Assembly: GCF_013912375.1 (NCBI RefSeq)
Contig: NZ_JACETV010000006.1
Span: forward strand, 310,001 to 374,000
DNA from: Emticicia sp. BO119
Lineage (GTDB): Bacteria > Bacteroidota > Bacteroidia > Cytophagales > Spirosomataceae
Direction: 5' to 3'
DNA: 64,000 bases
Shown: positions 1 to 8,856 of the stretch, one piece after another
How the letters are laid out: each line of letters begins with the position of its first letter
Numbering within the stretch: the first letter of the stretch is position 1
Notes under the pieces: model-generated
Databases searched by the model: none
The model's input: the letters and a program-made list of their open reading frames with translations, nothing else
What the model was told of the DNA's origin: nothing
Translations under genes and position numbers: made by a program

Positions 1-1394
1 ACCAGCAGACACGTTTCTATTCTCCGGCACATTACCGTATCGCCAGTTTCTTTGCCGATGCCAAACTGAGCTATAAAGACATTTTGTATCTGAACGCCAC
101 CGGACGAAACGACATTGTTTCTACTCTTCCGCAGGCCAATAACTCGTTCTTTTATCCATCGTTTAGTACAGGCTATATATTCACAGAGCATTTTGGCAGC
201 AATAATACGCTGTCTTATGGTAAGTTGCGTGCCTCATGGGCACAGGTTGGGAAAGGTACAGACCCTTATGTATCTGGTAGCTATTTTGATATTACCGATA
301 ACTTCCCGTTTGGAAATACAGTGCCGGGCTACTTCCGCAGGCTTACAACTGCTGATCCTGACCTGAAACCAGAACGTACTACATCAATTGAAGTAGGAAC
401 TGAGTTACGCTTCTTCAAAAATCGGTTTATGCTTGATGCAACATATTTTACTATGGATAGCAAAAATCAGATTGTCAGGGCTCCCGTATCTAACGTGTCA
501 GGTTATTCTTTCTACTATACCAATATCGGACTGATTCGCAATAAAGGGGTAGAATTATTGGCTACTGCAAAAATCATCCAGAACAAGGATTTTAGCTGGG
601 ATGCTTCTTTAAACTGGTCGAAAATGTCTGGTAAAGTAATTGAAATGCCTGCCGAATTACAGGAAATTTCTTATTATGATAATGTAGTGGGTAGTTTAAG
701 AATTCGTGAAGGCAGCAAAATCGGTGATTTATGGGGCTATGATTATAGAAGGGCCCCGGATGGACAATTACTTATTGATGCCAACACGGGTTTTCCGGTT
801 ACGAGCACAACCCTGACACAATATGGCAATGCTTTGCCCGACTGGCTGGGTGGCTTAACCAATACTTTCAACTACAAAGGGTTAAGTTTATCAGCTTTGT
901 TAGAGTGGCGTCATGGTGGCGATGCCATTGACTTAGGTGAAAGAAATGCATTGCGCAGTGGTTCTATTAAACTGACTGAACGACGCTACGAGCAGGTAGT
1001 ATTTAATGGTGTTGTGGAGCAAAAAGGGGCCGATGGTTCTGTTACGTATGTACCCAATACACGCACTGTCTATTTAGATGATGCACTTTACAATCCATCT
1101 ACTTCCACACGTTTCAATGGCTGGTCGAAATTAAATATTCAGGATGCGTCGTGGATTCGCCTTCGAACAGTCAACTTAAGCTACTCGCTTCCCCAAAGTC
1201 TGATTGGTAAATCTGTATTTAAAAATGGGGTAAGATTCAGCTTTACCGGAACCAACTTATTCCTGAATACGCCATTCCGTGGGTACGATCCCGAAGCTTT
1301 ATCTTTTGGTTCGGGTACCAATATTATCGGTTTTGTGGGTAGAAATAACCCTGCTACCAGAAGTTTTATGTTTGGTGTATCGGCTAATTTCTAA
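1..1394 (+). CDS. SusC/RagA-family TonB-dependent outer-membrane receptor, C-terminal part
   Basis: This is the C-terminal 463 residues of a SusC-type TonB-dependent receptor. The reading frame is open from base 3, so the start lies outside the window. What is visible is beta-barrel sequence: alternating aromatic/polar strands, a motif 'DPDLKPERT' near residue 115, 'GNALPDWLGGL', and an ending in an aromatic residue (…SANF) as expected for a barrel. The plug domain and TonB box are missing because of the window edge. It is followed 26 bp later by a SusD-like lipoprotein, the usual import pair for oligosaccharides. Given the downstream pectin-degrading operon, pectic oligosaccharide is the likely cargo; that is inference from context. 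Confidence 0.93.
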   Translation, partial: QQTRFYSPAHYRIASFFADAKLSYKDILYLNATGRNDIVSTLPQANNSFFYPSFSTGYIFTEHFGSNNTLSYGKLRASWAQVGKGTDPYVSGSYFDITDNFPFGNTVPGYFRRLTTADPDLKPERTTSIEVGTELRFFKNRFMLDATYFTMDSKNQIVRAPVSNVSGYSFYYTNIGLIRNKGVELLATAKIIQNKDFSWDASLNWSKMSGKVIEMPAELQEISYYDNVVGSLRIREGSKIGDLWGYDYRRAPDGQLLIDANTGFPVTSTTLTQYGNALPDWLGGLTNTFNYKGLSLSALLEWRHGGDAIDLGERNALRSGSIKLTERRYEQVVFNGVVEQKGADGSVTYVPNTRTVYLDDALYNPSTSTRFNGWSKLNIQDASWIRLRTVNLSYSLPQSLIGKSVFKNGVRFSFTGTNLFLNTPFRGYDPEALSFGSGTNIIGFVGRNNPATRSFMFGVSANF

Positions 1395-1420
1395 TCCACT
1401 TCTATAAACATCTTATTACA

Positions 1421-2854
1421 ATGAAAAAAATACATTATATATATACTCTTCTGTTCGGTGGGTTTATGACTGTTTTATCCGGTTGTCAGGACTTTCTTGA
1501 CGTGAATGTTGACCCAACCTTAAAATCTGATGCAACAGTACAGGAGCTTTTACCAACTGCTCAGTTTTATACAAGTGAAGCCAGTTATCAACAAGCCTAT
1601 TATGCCGGACAATACGCTCAGCAAATAGGCAGTAATTTAGGTACTAACGGAACCGATGCCTATTATGAGGCTGAAAACGCTGCGGGGTGGTCAAACCTAT
1701 ATCTGTACGTAATACCGCAGTTAAATCTTATTATTCAGAAAGGAACTGCCGACAACAATCCGGCATATGTAGGTATCGCCAAAACGCTTTTAGCTTATAA
1801 TCTGGGATTAGCCACTGTAAACTGGGAAAATGTACCTTACTCGCAGGCTGATCAGAAAATCTTCACTCCTACTTATGATAGTCAACAAACTATTTATACG
1901 ACTATTCAACAACTATTAGATGAAGGTATTGCAGAATTAACTAAAAATTCCGGTGTGAAGCCAGGCACTGATGACCTTATTTATGGTGGCGATTTAGGCA
2001 AGTGGTCTCGTCTGGCCTATTCGCTTAAAGCCCGTTATGCAATGCACCAATCAGCTTTAAACCCACAGACGGCCTCTCAAACAGCGTTAGCTGCATTACC
2101 AAATGCCATGACAAGCAACGCAGATGATTTCCAGTTACAATACAACTCAAAAAACCTGAGTCCCTGGTACAGCCGTGTGGCATTGGCAAATAGCACAGGC
2201 AACTTGTCAATTACATATGGCAGTACTTTCGTTGACCTGATGAATGGCAAAGTACAGGGTGTTGTTGACCCTCGCCTTCCTGTTATAGTTAGTTTAAAAA
2301 ACGGGCAAACCACTTATTCGGGTGTAGTACCTGGCTCAGGTGCAGGTTCAACAGTAGATTTTACTACAAGAGCCTGGCACTCAAATATCAATTCACCCAT
2401 TGTGATGATGACTTACGCCGAAGTAAAAGCAATAGAAGCCGAAGCCAGATTCTTAGCTAACGGCGGCACTATTACTTCAACAGGTACAACTAACGAAGGT
2501 TATGCTGCTTTTATAGATATTGTAAGAGCCAATATGACCAAATTAGGCGTAAGTCCACAAGATTTTGACCTTTATGTAAGTAATCCTGCAGTAGGTGGTG
2601 GTCAGGATAGTCTTACTTTGTTGAAAATCATGCGGGAGAAATACAAAGCCATGTTTTTGATTGGAGATATATGGACAGATGTAAGGAAATATAATTATCT
2701 GGATTTTCCGATGCCACTTAATGTCAACCCTGACCTGAATGGGCAACGAATCCAGCGTATGAAATACCCATCGTCAGAGTTAACAAGAAATGCCCAGAAT
2801 GCAGAAGCAAACCAGAAACAGCCAGGCGCAAAAATGTGGGTATTTACAAAATAA
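1421..2854 (+). CDS. SusD/RagB-family glycan-binding lipoprotein (SusD-like 2 type)
   Basis: Surface lipoprotein that caps the SusC channel and binds glycan. The N-terminus is a lipoprotein signal with lipobox LSGC at about residues 19-22, followed by 'DFLDVNVDPT', the hallmark opening of the SusD-like 2 branch. The helical repeats typical of the family run through the middle ('AYNLGLATVNWENVPYSQA', 'LIYGGDLGKWSRLAYSLKARY'). Length of 477 residues is normal. It sits directly downstream of the SusC gene and is almost certainly cotranscribed. The start is the ATG at 1421, just ahead of the signal peptide. Substrate is not readable from sequence; the pectin locus next door suggests a pectic oligosaccharide. 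Confidence 0.93.
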   Translation: MKKIHYIYTLLFGGFMTVLSGCQDFLDVNVDPTLKSDATVQELLPTAQFYTSEASYQQAYYAGQYAQQIGSNLGTNGTDAYYEAENAAGWSNLYLYVIPQLNLIIQKGTADNNPAYVGIAKTLLAYNLGLATVNWENVPYSQADQKIFTPTYDSQQTIYTTIQQLLDEGIAELTKNSGVKPGTDDLIYGGDLGKWSRLAYSLKARYAMHQSALNPQTASQTALAALPNAMTSNADDFQLQYNSKNLSPWYSRVALANSTGNLSITYGSTFVDLMNGKVQGVVDPRLPVIVSLKNGQTTYSGVVPGSGAGSTVDFTTRAWHSNINSPIVMMTYAEVKAIEAEARFLANGGTITSTGTTNEGYAAFIDIVRANMTKLGVSPQDFDLYVSNPAVGGGQDSLTLLKIMREKYKAMFLIGDIWTDVRKYNYLDFPMPLNVNPDLNGQRIQRMKYPSSELTRNAQNAEANQKQPGAKMWVFTK

Positions 2855-2893
2855 TAATGTCTGTTAATTCAACAATTTTAAATTTTGAGAGAT

Positions 2894-3370
2894 ATGAAAA
2901 ATATAAAAATATTCTTATGTACACTATTAGCACTTTCGGCAATCCTTATGACTGGGTGCTATGAAGAACCAGACCTAATAAATGAAATAACTGCTACCAA
3001 AGGTAAAGTAGCGCAAATATCGGTTGTATGGTTAGGAACAACCCGAACTACTACTGCCAATACCTCTGTAATAACAGGGCTTACTGCTGCGCCTGGAACA
3101 AATACCAATTTTAATATTGAGTTTACGTCAGAAGTGCCAGTAAAAGAATTCAGGGTATATTGGGCGCCTACTGCTTCAGGTACAAAAACCCTGGTTGCTA
3201 CGGTTCCTGCCGGTACACAAAAATATGATGCAATCCTCAGAAACTATGTTTTAGCTGTACCTGTTACCGCGCAGGAAACCCCAAAAACCTCACGTGTCTT
3301 CTTTGCTGAAATTGTAGCAGAAAACGGTCTGGTGTCAGCTCAGAAGTCGGCAACTTTAACCACTAACTGA
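2894..3370 (+). CDS. Small SusCD-associated lipoprotein, unknown function
   Basis: A 158-residue secreted lipoprotein: MKNIKIF followed by a hydrophobic stretch and lipobox MTGC at about residues 19-22. I chose the ATG at 2894 over a TTG nine bases upstream because the signal peptide begins there. The mature part is rich in Thr, Ser and Val and looks like a small beta-sandwich, possibly carbohydrate- or protein-binding, but no named family is recognisable. Position directly after SusD and before a terminator makes it the third gene of the susCD transcript, a slot that often holds an accessory surface glycan-binding protein. That role is inference. Confidence 0.75.
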   Translation: MKNIKIFLCTLLALSAILMTGCYEEPDLINEITATKGKVAQISVVWLGTTRTTTANTSVITGLTAAPGTNTNFNIEFTSEVPVKEFRVYWAPTASGTKTLVATVPAGTQKYDAILRNYVLAVPVTAQETPKTSRVFFAEIVAENGLVSAQKSATLTTN

Positions 3371-3401
3371 AAATTTTTGGTAAAATAAAATCGCTCCTCA
3401 A

Positions 3402-3433
3402 ATCCCGATGCTTCATGGCTATCGGGGTTTTTT
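3402..3433 (+). terminator. Rho-independent terminator after susCD unit
   Basis: A stem of 'aatcccgat' (3402-3409 region) pairs with 'atcggggtt' (3421-3429) across an 11-nt loop and is followed by a run of T. It separates the susCD-lipoprotein transcript from the kdgF operon. Confidence 0.8.
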
Positions 3434-3525
3434 TATTACAGAACTACCAAGATTGAATTAATCTTTATGCTTTTTGGGATATTTCTTAGATATTTACAAT
3501 TCTATTAACACCTGAGTGCAATTTT

Positions 3526-3550
3526 GGCAACGTTCCCGATAACGTTTGCA
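3526..3550. promoter_or_regulatory. Operator-like pair of AACGTT motifs upstream of kdgF operon
   Basis: Two AACGTT hexamers (3529-3534 and 3541-3546) lie 12 bp apart start to start, within a near-palindrome 'gcaacgtt…aacgtttgc'. The CpG-centred AACGTT core resembles operators of LacI-family regulators, which often control sugar-acid operons. It sits about 105-125 bp upstream of the kdgF start and downstream of the previous terminator, so it is well placed to control the operon. The rest of the 3434-3653 gap shows no further clear structure and no good TAnnTTTG box. Confidence 0.4.
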
Positions 3551-3653
3551 TAAAAATATCAATCGAGAGTAAATATTTTCTTTAGAAATAATAGGTACTT
3601 TTACTTTACCATAGAAGTATAATCTATTCAATAAACCCTATAATTCAGAAACC

Positions 3654-4013
3654 TTGAACGCTTTCGTACATACCGCCTTTGAAAAAACATTAGTAACCGA
3701 CAATGAGTTGCCCTGGGAAGTAGTTAACGATAAAATCAAGCGCAAAATCATGTCTTATTCTAAAGACCTGATGCTGGTGAAAGTCGCTTTTATGAAAGGA
3801 GGAATTGGCACAACTCATAAGCATCCTCACCTGCAAATCAGCTATATTGCCAGTGGCGTTTTTGAAATCACCATCAATGATGAAACCAAAACCCTGCATG
3901 AAGGCGATGTGTATTTTGTGCCATCTGATGTGCTACATGGGGCAGTCTGTTTAGAAGATGGTGTACTGATTGACGTCTTTAACCCTATGCGAGAAGATTT
4001 TATTCAACCATAA
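3654..4013 (+). CDS. kdgF: KdgF, cupin-fold uronate linearising enzyme
   Basis: Small cupin that converts 4,5-unsaturated galacturonate, released by polysaccharide lyases and GH105/GH88 enzymes, to its linear keto form. The family signature is clear: 'LPWEVVNDKIKRKIM' near residue 19, metal-binding 'HKHPHLQISY' (H55, H57, Q61), 'VPSDVLHGAV', and the ending 'NPMREDF', typical of KdgF. Length of 119 residues fits. The frame has no ATG before residue 33, and starting there would delete the conserved N-terminal strand, so a TTG start at 3654 is most likely. It heads the operon; the esterase gene follows 11 bp after the stop. Confidence 0.88.
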   Translation: MNAFVHTAFEKTLVTDNELPWEVVNDKIKRKIMSYSKDLMLVKVAFMKGGIGTTHKHPHLQISYIASGVFEITINDETKTLHEGDVYFVPSDVLHGAVCLEDGVLIDVFNPMREDFIQP

Positions 4014-4024
4014 ACCTCACTCCT

Positions 4025-5185
4025 ATGAAATTCTCATTTTTGGCCATTTGTCTTTCTTTGGTTGGTTTCTGTGCATTCAGCCAGTACAATCCCGAAAAAC
4101 CTGATCTGATGCAGGGAAAATTCTACACCGAAGAACAGGCTGTAAAAGTACACGAAGACTTAGCCAGACAATATTCTGATAAAAAAAGCTGGGAAAAGCA
4201 TGCCGCACTCATCCGTCAGGGTATTCTGGAAGGCTCAGAACTAAACAAATTGAAACTAAAGAAACCATCAAACATTACTATTCATAGCAAGAAAGAACTT
4301 AATGGGTATAGTGTTGAGAATGTTTCATTCCAGAGTCTGGATGGCATTTATGTGACAGGCAATCTGTATCGTCCATTGAATCAAACCGGAAAAATGGCGG
4401 GTATTCTTTGCCCTCATGGACATGGTCAAGACCCACGATTCAAAGAATATACCCAACAACGTTGCGCTACTCTGGCACGTATGGGGGCCGTAGTATTTGC
4501 CTATGATATGATAGGCATGGGAGATTCGAAACAATGCGATCATAAAATCCCGAAAGCTGTGAAAGTGCAATTGGCTAATGGTATTGCCGCCTTAGACTTC
4601 TTGCTTGGTTTGCCTAATATTGATAAAGACAGAATCGGTATGACAGGAGAGTCTGGTGGTGGTACACAAACCTTTTTATTAACTGCCATCGACCAGAGAA
4701 TTAAGGTATCCGTACCTGTAGTGATGGTATCAGGTTTCTTCTTTGGTGGCTGTGTTTGTGAGAGTGGCATGCCTGTCCATAAACGCCCCACTCATACCAC
4801 TACCAATGTTGAAATTGCTGCTTTAGCTGCTCCTCGCCCAATGATTATGATTTCGGATGGTGGTGACTGGACAAAAAATACACCGGAACTTGAATATCCA
4901 TTCGTGAAAAGGATTTATTCTTTCTATGGCGCTGAGAACCAGTTAGAAAACGTGCATCTGCCGAATGAAAAGCATGATTATGGTATTTCGAAACGCCTGG
5001 CGGCCTATGATTTTTTAGCTAAACATCTGAAATTAGATATTAATAAAGTAAAGGTAAACGGCAAAGTAGATGAAAGTGTTAATACAGTTTTAACTGCCGC
5101 AGATTTAAAAGTATTTGATGAAAAACACCCTTTACCAGCTAATGCCCTAATGGGCGATGAGGCGGTAATGAAACTGCTAAATTAA
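4025..5185 (+). CDS. Secreted alpha/beta-hydrolase, probable carbohydrate esterase
   Basis: Exported (signal peptide cleaved near AFS-QYN) alpha/beta hydrolase of 386 residues. Visible features are the oxyanion-side motif 'CPHGHG' near residue 124, the nucleophile elbow 'GESGGGTQT' with Ser210, and a late His in 'NEKHDYG' that would complete the triad. The overall form resembles acetyl-xylan-esterase and related abhydrolases found in pectin loci; a methyl- or acetyl-esterase acting on decorated galacturonan is the likely job. It lies 11 bp after kdgF and 6 bp before the next gene, so it is certainly in the same operon. Exact specificity cannot be told from sequence. Confidence 0.75.
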   Translation: MKFSFLAICLSLVGFCAFSQYNPEKPDLMQGKFYTEEQAVKVHEDLARQYSDKKSWEKHAALIRQGILEGSELNKLKLKKPSNITIHSKKELNGYSVENVSFQSLDGIYVTGNLYRPLNQTGKMAGILCPHGHGQDPRFKEYTQQRCATLARMGAVVFAYDMIGMGDSKQCDHKIPKAVKVQLANGIAALDFLLGLPNIDKDRIGMTGESGGGTQTFLLTAIDQRIKVSVPVVMVSGFFFGGCVCESGMPVHKRPTHTTTNVEIAALAAPRPMIMISDGGDWTKNTPELEYPFVKRIYSFYGAENQLENVHLPNEKHDYGISKRLAAYDFLAKHLKLDINKVKVNGKVDESVNTVLTAADLKVFDEKHPLPANALMGDEAVMKLLN

Positions 5186-5191
5186 ATAGCA

Positions 5192-6397
5192 ATGAAAAAA
5201 GTACTTTCAACCTTGTTGGTATTATCTATCTGGTCTTGTAATACTAACCACAAGGCCAGCGAAACACAAACAACTATGAAATCAGAGCAGACATTTGATT
5301 ATGATTATGATTTTCTGAAAAAATATAAAGAAGTAGTATTATTAGAGCAGGACAGCATGAAAGTAGTCATTGTAGGCGACTATCAGGCACGTGTAATGAC
5401 CAGTTCGGCCAAAGGCATGAATGGTTTCAGCTATGGCTGGATTAACCATGACGTGATTGCTTCAGGTAAATACACACCACACATGAATGCCTTTGGTGGT
5501 GAGGAACGTTTCTGGTTTGGCCCTGAGGGTGGTCAATATTCAGTATTCTTCAAAAAAGGCAGTACTTTCGATTTTGCCAACTGGCAAACCCCTGCCGAAA
5601 TAGATACGGTTTCCTATGATTTAATAGAAAAACAGGCCGACAAAGCTGTTTTCTCGAAAGATATGGAATTAGAAAACTATTCAGGCACAAAATTCAAAGT
5701 AAATCTGAATCGCGAAATCAGTTTATTAAATCAGGTAGAAGCTGAAAAATTATTAGGCGTTTCTTTGAAAGATTTAGCATGGGTTGGCTATCAAACAAAG
5801 AATGTGGTAAAGAACACAGGAGCTGAAGACTGGGACAAATCGAAAGGTTTACTATCCATCTGGCTTTTAGGTATGATGAAGGCTTCTCCGCAAAATACGA
5901 TTATTATCCCTTACCAATCAGGTAAGGCAGACGAGATTAACGATAGTTATTTTGGCAAAATAGCGGCAGATAGATTAGTAAAAAAAGATGATATTTTGTT
6001 TTTCAAAGCCGATGCGCAATCAAGAGGCAAAATCGGTATTCCGCCACAAGCCTTAAAACCTGTGGCTGGTAGTTATGATGCAGAAAATAAAATATTGACT
6101 ATTGTTCAGTTTGATTATAATGGTGAAACTGACTATGTGAATTCGATGTGGGAGATACAGAAAAATCCGTATAAAGGCGATGCGATTAATGCCTATAATG
6201 ATGGAAAGAATGATTCAGGTTCACAGATGGGGCAATTTTATGAATTGGAGACTTCGTCGCCTGCCATAGCTTTAAAGCGTAATGAAAGTCTGACACATAC
6301 GCAGCGCACTTTCCATTTTGAAGGAACCGAAAGTTCCTTAAACGCCATCAGCAAAAAGTTATTGGGCATCAATTTATCGGAAATACCTAAACTCTGA
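5192..6397 (+). CDS. Lipoprotein, DUF6786-like, probable sugar-mutarotase fold
   Basis: A 401-residue lipoprotein with a short signal ending in the lipobox WSC (Cys16). The motifs 'GGEERFWFGPEGGQYSVFF' and 'NRTISLL'-like strands resemble a Bacteroidota family I know as DUF6786, whose members look like galactose-mutarotase-fold beta sandwiches. No catalytic residues can be assigned with confidence. It starts 6 bp after the esterase and 21 bp before the GH95 gene, so it belongs to the same operon. Function may be sugar binding or an undescribed carbohydrate activity; the family assignment is from memory of the motif. Confidence 0.6.
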   Translation: MKKVLSTLLVLSIWSCNTNHKASETQTTMKSEQTFDYDYDFLKKYKEVVLLEQDSMKVVIVGDYQARVMTSSAKGMNGFSYGWINHDVIASGKYTPHMNAFGGEERFWFGPEGGQYSVFFKKGSTFDFANWQTPAEIDTVSYDLIEKQADKAVFSKDMELENYSGTKFKVNLNREISLLNQVEAEKLLGVSLKDLAWVGYQTKNVVKNTGAEDWDKSKGLLSIWLLGMMKASPQNTIIIPYQSGKADEINDSYFGKIAADRLVKKDDILFFKADAQSRGKIGIPPQALKPVAGSYDAENKILTIVQFDYNGETDYVNSMWEIQKNPYKGDAINAYNDGKNDSGSQMGQFYELETSSPAIALKRNESLTHTQRTFHFEGTESSLNAISKKLLGINLSEIPKL

Positions 6398-6418
6398 CGC
6401 TAATATCAAATTCCAACA

Positions 6419-8812
6419 ATGAAGAAATATAAACTACTACTACTACTTTTTGCAATTACAACCTTAAGTTATGCACAGCCAAATGAAGCCCTATGGTACA
6501 AAAAGCCTGCTCAGTACTTTGAAGAAAGTCTTGTACTTGGCAACGGGAAATTAGGTGCTACAGTTTTTGGCGGTGTTCAGTCTGATAAAATTTATTTGAA
6601 CGATGCTACTTTGTGGTCCGGAGAACCTGTCAATCCTAATATGAACCCGGAAGCCTATAAAAATATTCCGGCTATCAGAGAAGCATTGAAAAATGAAGAT
6701 TATCAGTTAGCAGATAAACTCTATCGCAATATTCAAGGTAAGTATTCAGAATCTTTTGCTCCACTGGGAACTTTATACCTCAACTTTGCGAATGGAGACA
6801 GTGTCCAAAATTATTATCGTGAACTAAATATCGGTGAGGCAATTTCTAAAACCACCTACGAAATTGACGGGGTGAAATATACCCGAGAATATTTTGTATC
6901 TCACCCTGACCAGGTGATGGTAATCAAGCTAAGCAGTAATAAGCCTGGTATGTTAAATTTTGACGTAAAATTTAATAGCCAAATGAAAAGCCAAGTCTCT
7001 GGTAATGAGCATCTTCTAAAAGTAGATGGCTATGCTCCTGTAAAAGCCGCACCTAATTATGTTAATATCCCGGATGCAGTCATATTTGATGAAAACAAAG
7101 GAACACGTTTCACAACTTTAGCCAAAATCAAGAATAATGGTGGTGGCGAACTCGTACATACAGATAGCACAGTCGGTATCAAAAATGGCACTGATGTATT
7201 ACTTTTTGTGTCCATAGCTACCAGTTTCAATGGTTTTGATAAAAATCCTGCTACCGAGGGTCTCGACAATCGGGCTATTGCAATGACTAATCTGAATAAA
7301 GCTTTTGTCAAAACTTATACCCAATTAAAACAGGCGCATATTAAAGATTATCAGACTTATTTCAATAGGGTTAGCTTAAATCTGGGTAAATCACAAGCTC
7401 CAGTTTTGCCTACTGATGAGCGTTTAAGACGTTATGCTGAAGGTAAAGAGGATAAAGTTTTGGAAGTCTTATATTTTCAGTACGGTCGTTACCTTCTAAT
7501 CAGTAGCTCTCGCACCAAAGGGGTACCTGCCAATCTGCAAGGTATCTGGAATCCTTATATGCGTCCGCCCTGGAGTAGTAATTATACTACCAATATCAAT
7601 GCCGAGGAAAATTACTGGCTGGCAGAAAATACAAACCTGTCCGAAATGCACGCTCCGCTCTTAGGTTTTATCAAAAATGCTTCTGAAACCGGGAAAATTA
7701 CGGCTAAAACCTTCTATGGCGTGAATGGCTGGACAGTAGCTCACAATTCTGATATATGGGCGATGAGTAATCCGGTAGGTGATTTTGGTAAAGGTGACCC
7801 TGTTTGGGCTAACTGGACAATGGGCGGCACCTGGTTAAGCACACATTTGTGGGAACATTACATTTTCACAAAAGACTTGAATTTCCTGAAAAATGAGGCT
7901 TATGACCTGATGCGTGGTGCAGCACAATTTTGTCTGGAATGGTTGATTGAAGATAAGAACGGACATCTTGTTACCTCCCCTTCTACCTCTCCCGAAAACA
8001 AATATATTAATTCAGCAGGGTATAAAGGTGCTACGCTTTACGGCGGCACTGCTGATCTGGCTATGATTCGTGAGTGCTTTGAACAGACTATCAAAGCTTC
8101 TAAAATATTGAATGCAGATGCTGAATTCAGAGCGAAATTAGAGCAGGCATTAACTAAGCTATACCCTTATCAGATTGGTAAAAAAGGGAATTTACAAGAG
8201 TGGTATTATGATTGGGAGGACGAAGACCCGAAGCATCGCCATCAATCGCATTTATTCGGCTTGTTTCCGGGCAATCATATCACGCCTGAAAAAACACCTT
8301 TACTGGCAGATGCCTGTCGTAAAACCTTAGAGATTAAAGGTGATGAAACAACGGGCTGGTCGAAAGGTTGGCGGATCAATCTTTGGGCAAGGCTATGGGA
8401 TGGTAATCATGCCTATAAAATGTATCGTGAGTTATTGCACTATGTAGAACCCGATGGTGTAAAAACCAACTATGCACGCGGTGGAGGTACTTATCCTAAT
8501 CTATTTGATGCTCACCCGCCCTTTCAGATTGACGGGAACTTCGGTGGAGCGGCTGCGGTGGCAGAAATGTTAGTTCAATCAGATGAGAACGTAATTCGCT
8601 TATTACCTGCCTTGCCTGACGACTGGGCGACAGGTTCGGTAAAAGGCTTGTGTGCCAGAGGTGGTTTTGAAGTGTCGATGAACTGGGAGAATAAAAATAT
8701 TAAGTCTTTAACTATTTATTCTAAAAATGGCGGAGAAACCACGCTTATCAACGGTAAAAAATCGAAGAAAATCAATCTGAAAGCAGGTCAGAAAACCAAT
8801 GTAGCCTGGTAG
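6419..8812 (+). CDS. Glycoside hydrolase family 95 (alpha-L-fucosidase / alpha-L-galactosidase)
   Basis: Secreted 797-residue GH95 enzyme, removing alpha-L-fucose or alpha-L-galactose from side chains. The N-terminal domain opens with '[22 protein letters not shown]' spread over residues 25-47, the family hallmark. The (alpha/alpha)6 barrel carries 'NINAEENYW', 'TSPSTSPEN' with the candidate catalytic acid Glu, '[13 protein letters not shown]', and 'QIDGNFGG' with the base-region Asp. Length and domain order are complete. The motif usually reading NxNxQMNYWPA in this family reads [11 protein letters not shown] here, which might alter specificity. It sits mid-operon between the DUF6786-like gene and GH105. 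Confidence 0.93.
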   Translation: MKKYKLLLLLFAITTLSYAQPNEALWYKKPAQYFEESLVLGNGKLGATVFGGVQSDKIYLNDATLWSGEPVNPNMNPEAYKNIPAIREALKNEDYQLADKLYRNIQGKYSESFAPLGTLYLNFANGDSVQNYYRELNIGEAISKTTYEIDGVKYTREYFVSHPDQVMVIKLSSNKPGMLNFDVKFNSQMKSQVSGNEHLLKVDGYAPVKAAPNYVNIPDAVIFDENKGTRFTTLAKIKNNGGGELVHTDSTVGIKNGTDVLLFVSIATSFNGFDKNPATEGLDNRAIAMTNLNKAFVKTYTQLKQAHIKDYQTYFNRVSLNLGKSQAPVLPTDERLRRYAEGKEDKVLEVLYFQYGRYLLISSSRTKGVPANLQGIWNPYMRPPWSSNYTTNINAEENYWLAENTNLSEMHAPLLGFIKNASETGKITAKTFYGVNGWTVAHNSDIWAMSNPVGDFGKGDPVWANWTMGGTWLSTHLWEHYIFTKDLNFLKNEAYDLMRGAAQFCLEWLIEDKNGHLVTSPSTSPENKYINSAGYKGATLYGGTADLAMIRECFEQTIKASKILNADAEFRAKLEQALTKLYPYQIGKKGNLQEWYYDWEDEDPKHRHQSHLFGLFPGNHITPEKTPLLADACRKTLEIKGDETTGWSKGWRINLWARLWDGNHAYKMYRELLHYVEPDGVKTNYARGGGTYPNLFDAHPPFQIDGNFGGAAAVAEMLVQSDENVIRLLPALPDDWATGSVKGLCARGGFEVSMNWENKNIKSLTIYSKNGGETTLINGKKSKKINLKAGQKTNVAW

Positions 8813-8856
8813 TATTCAACTATAATGATAATTATTCATATTTATTATTTCTGATA

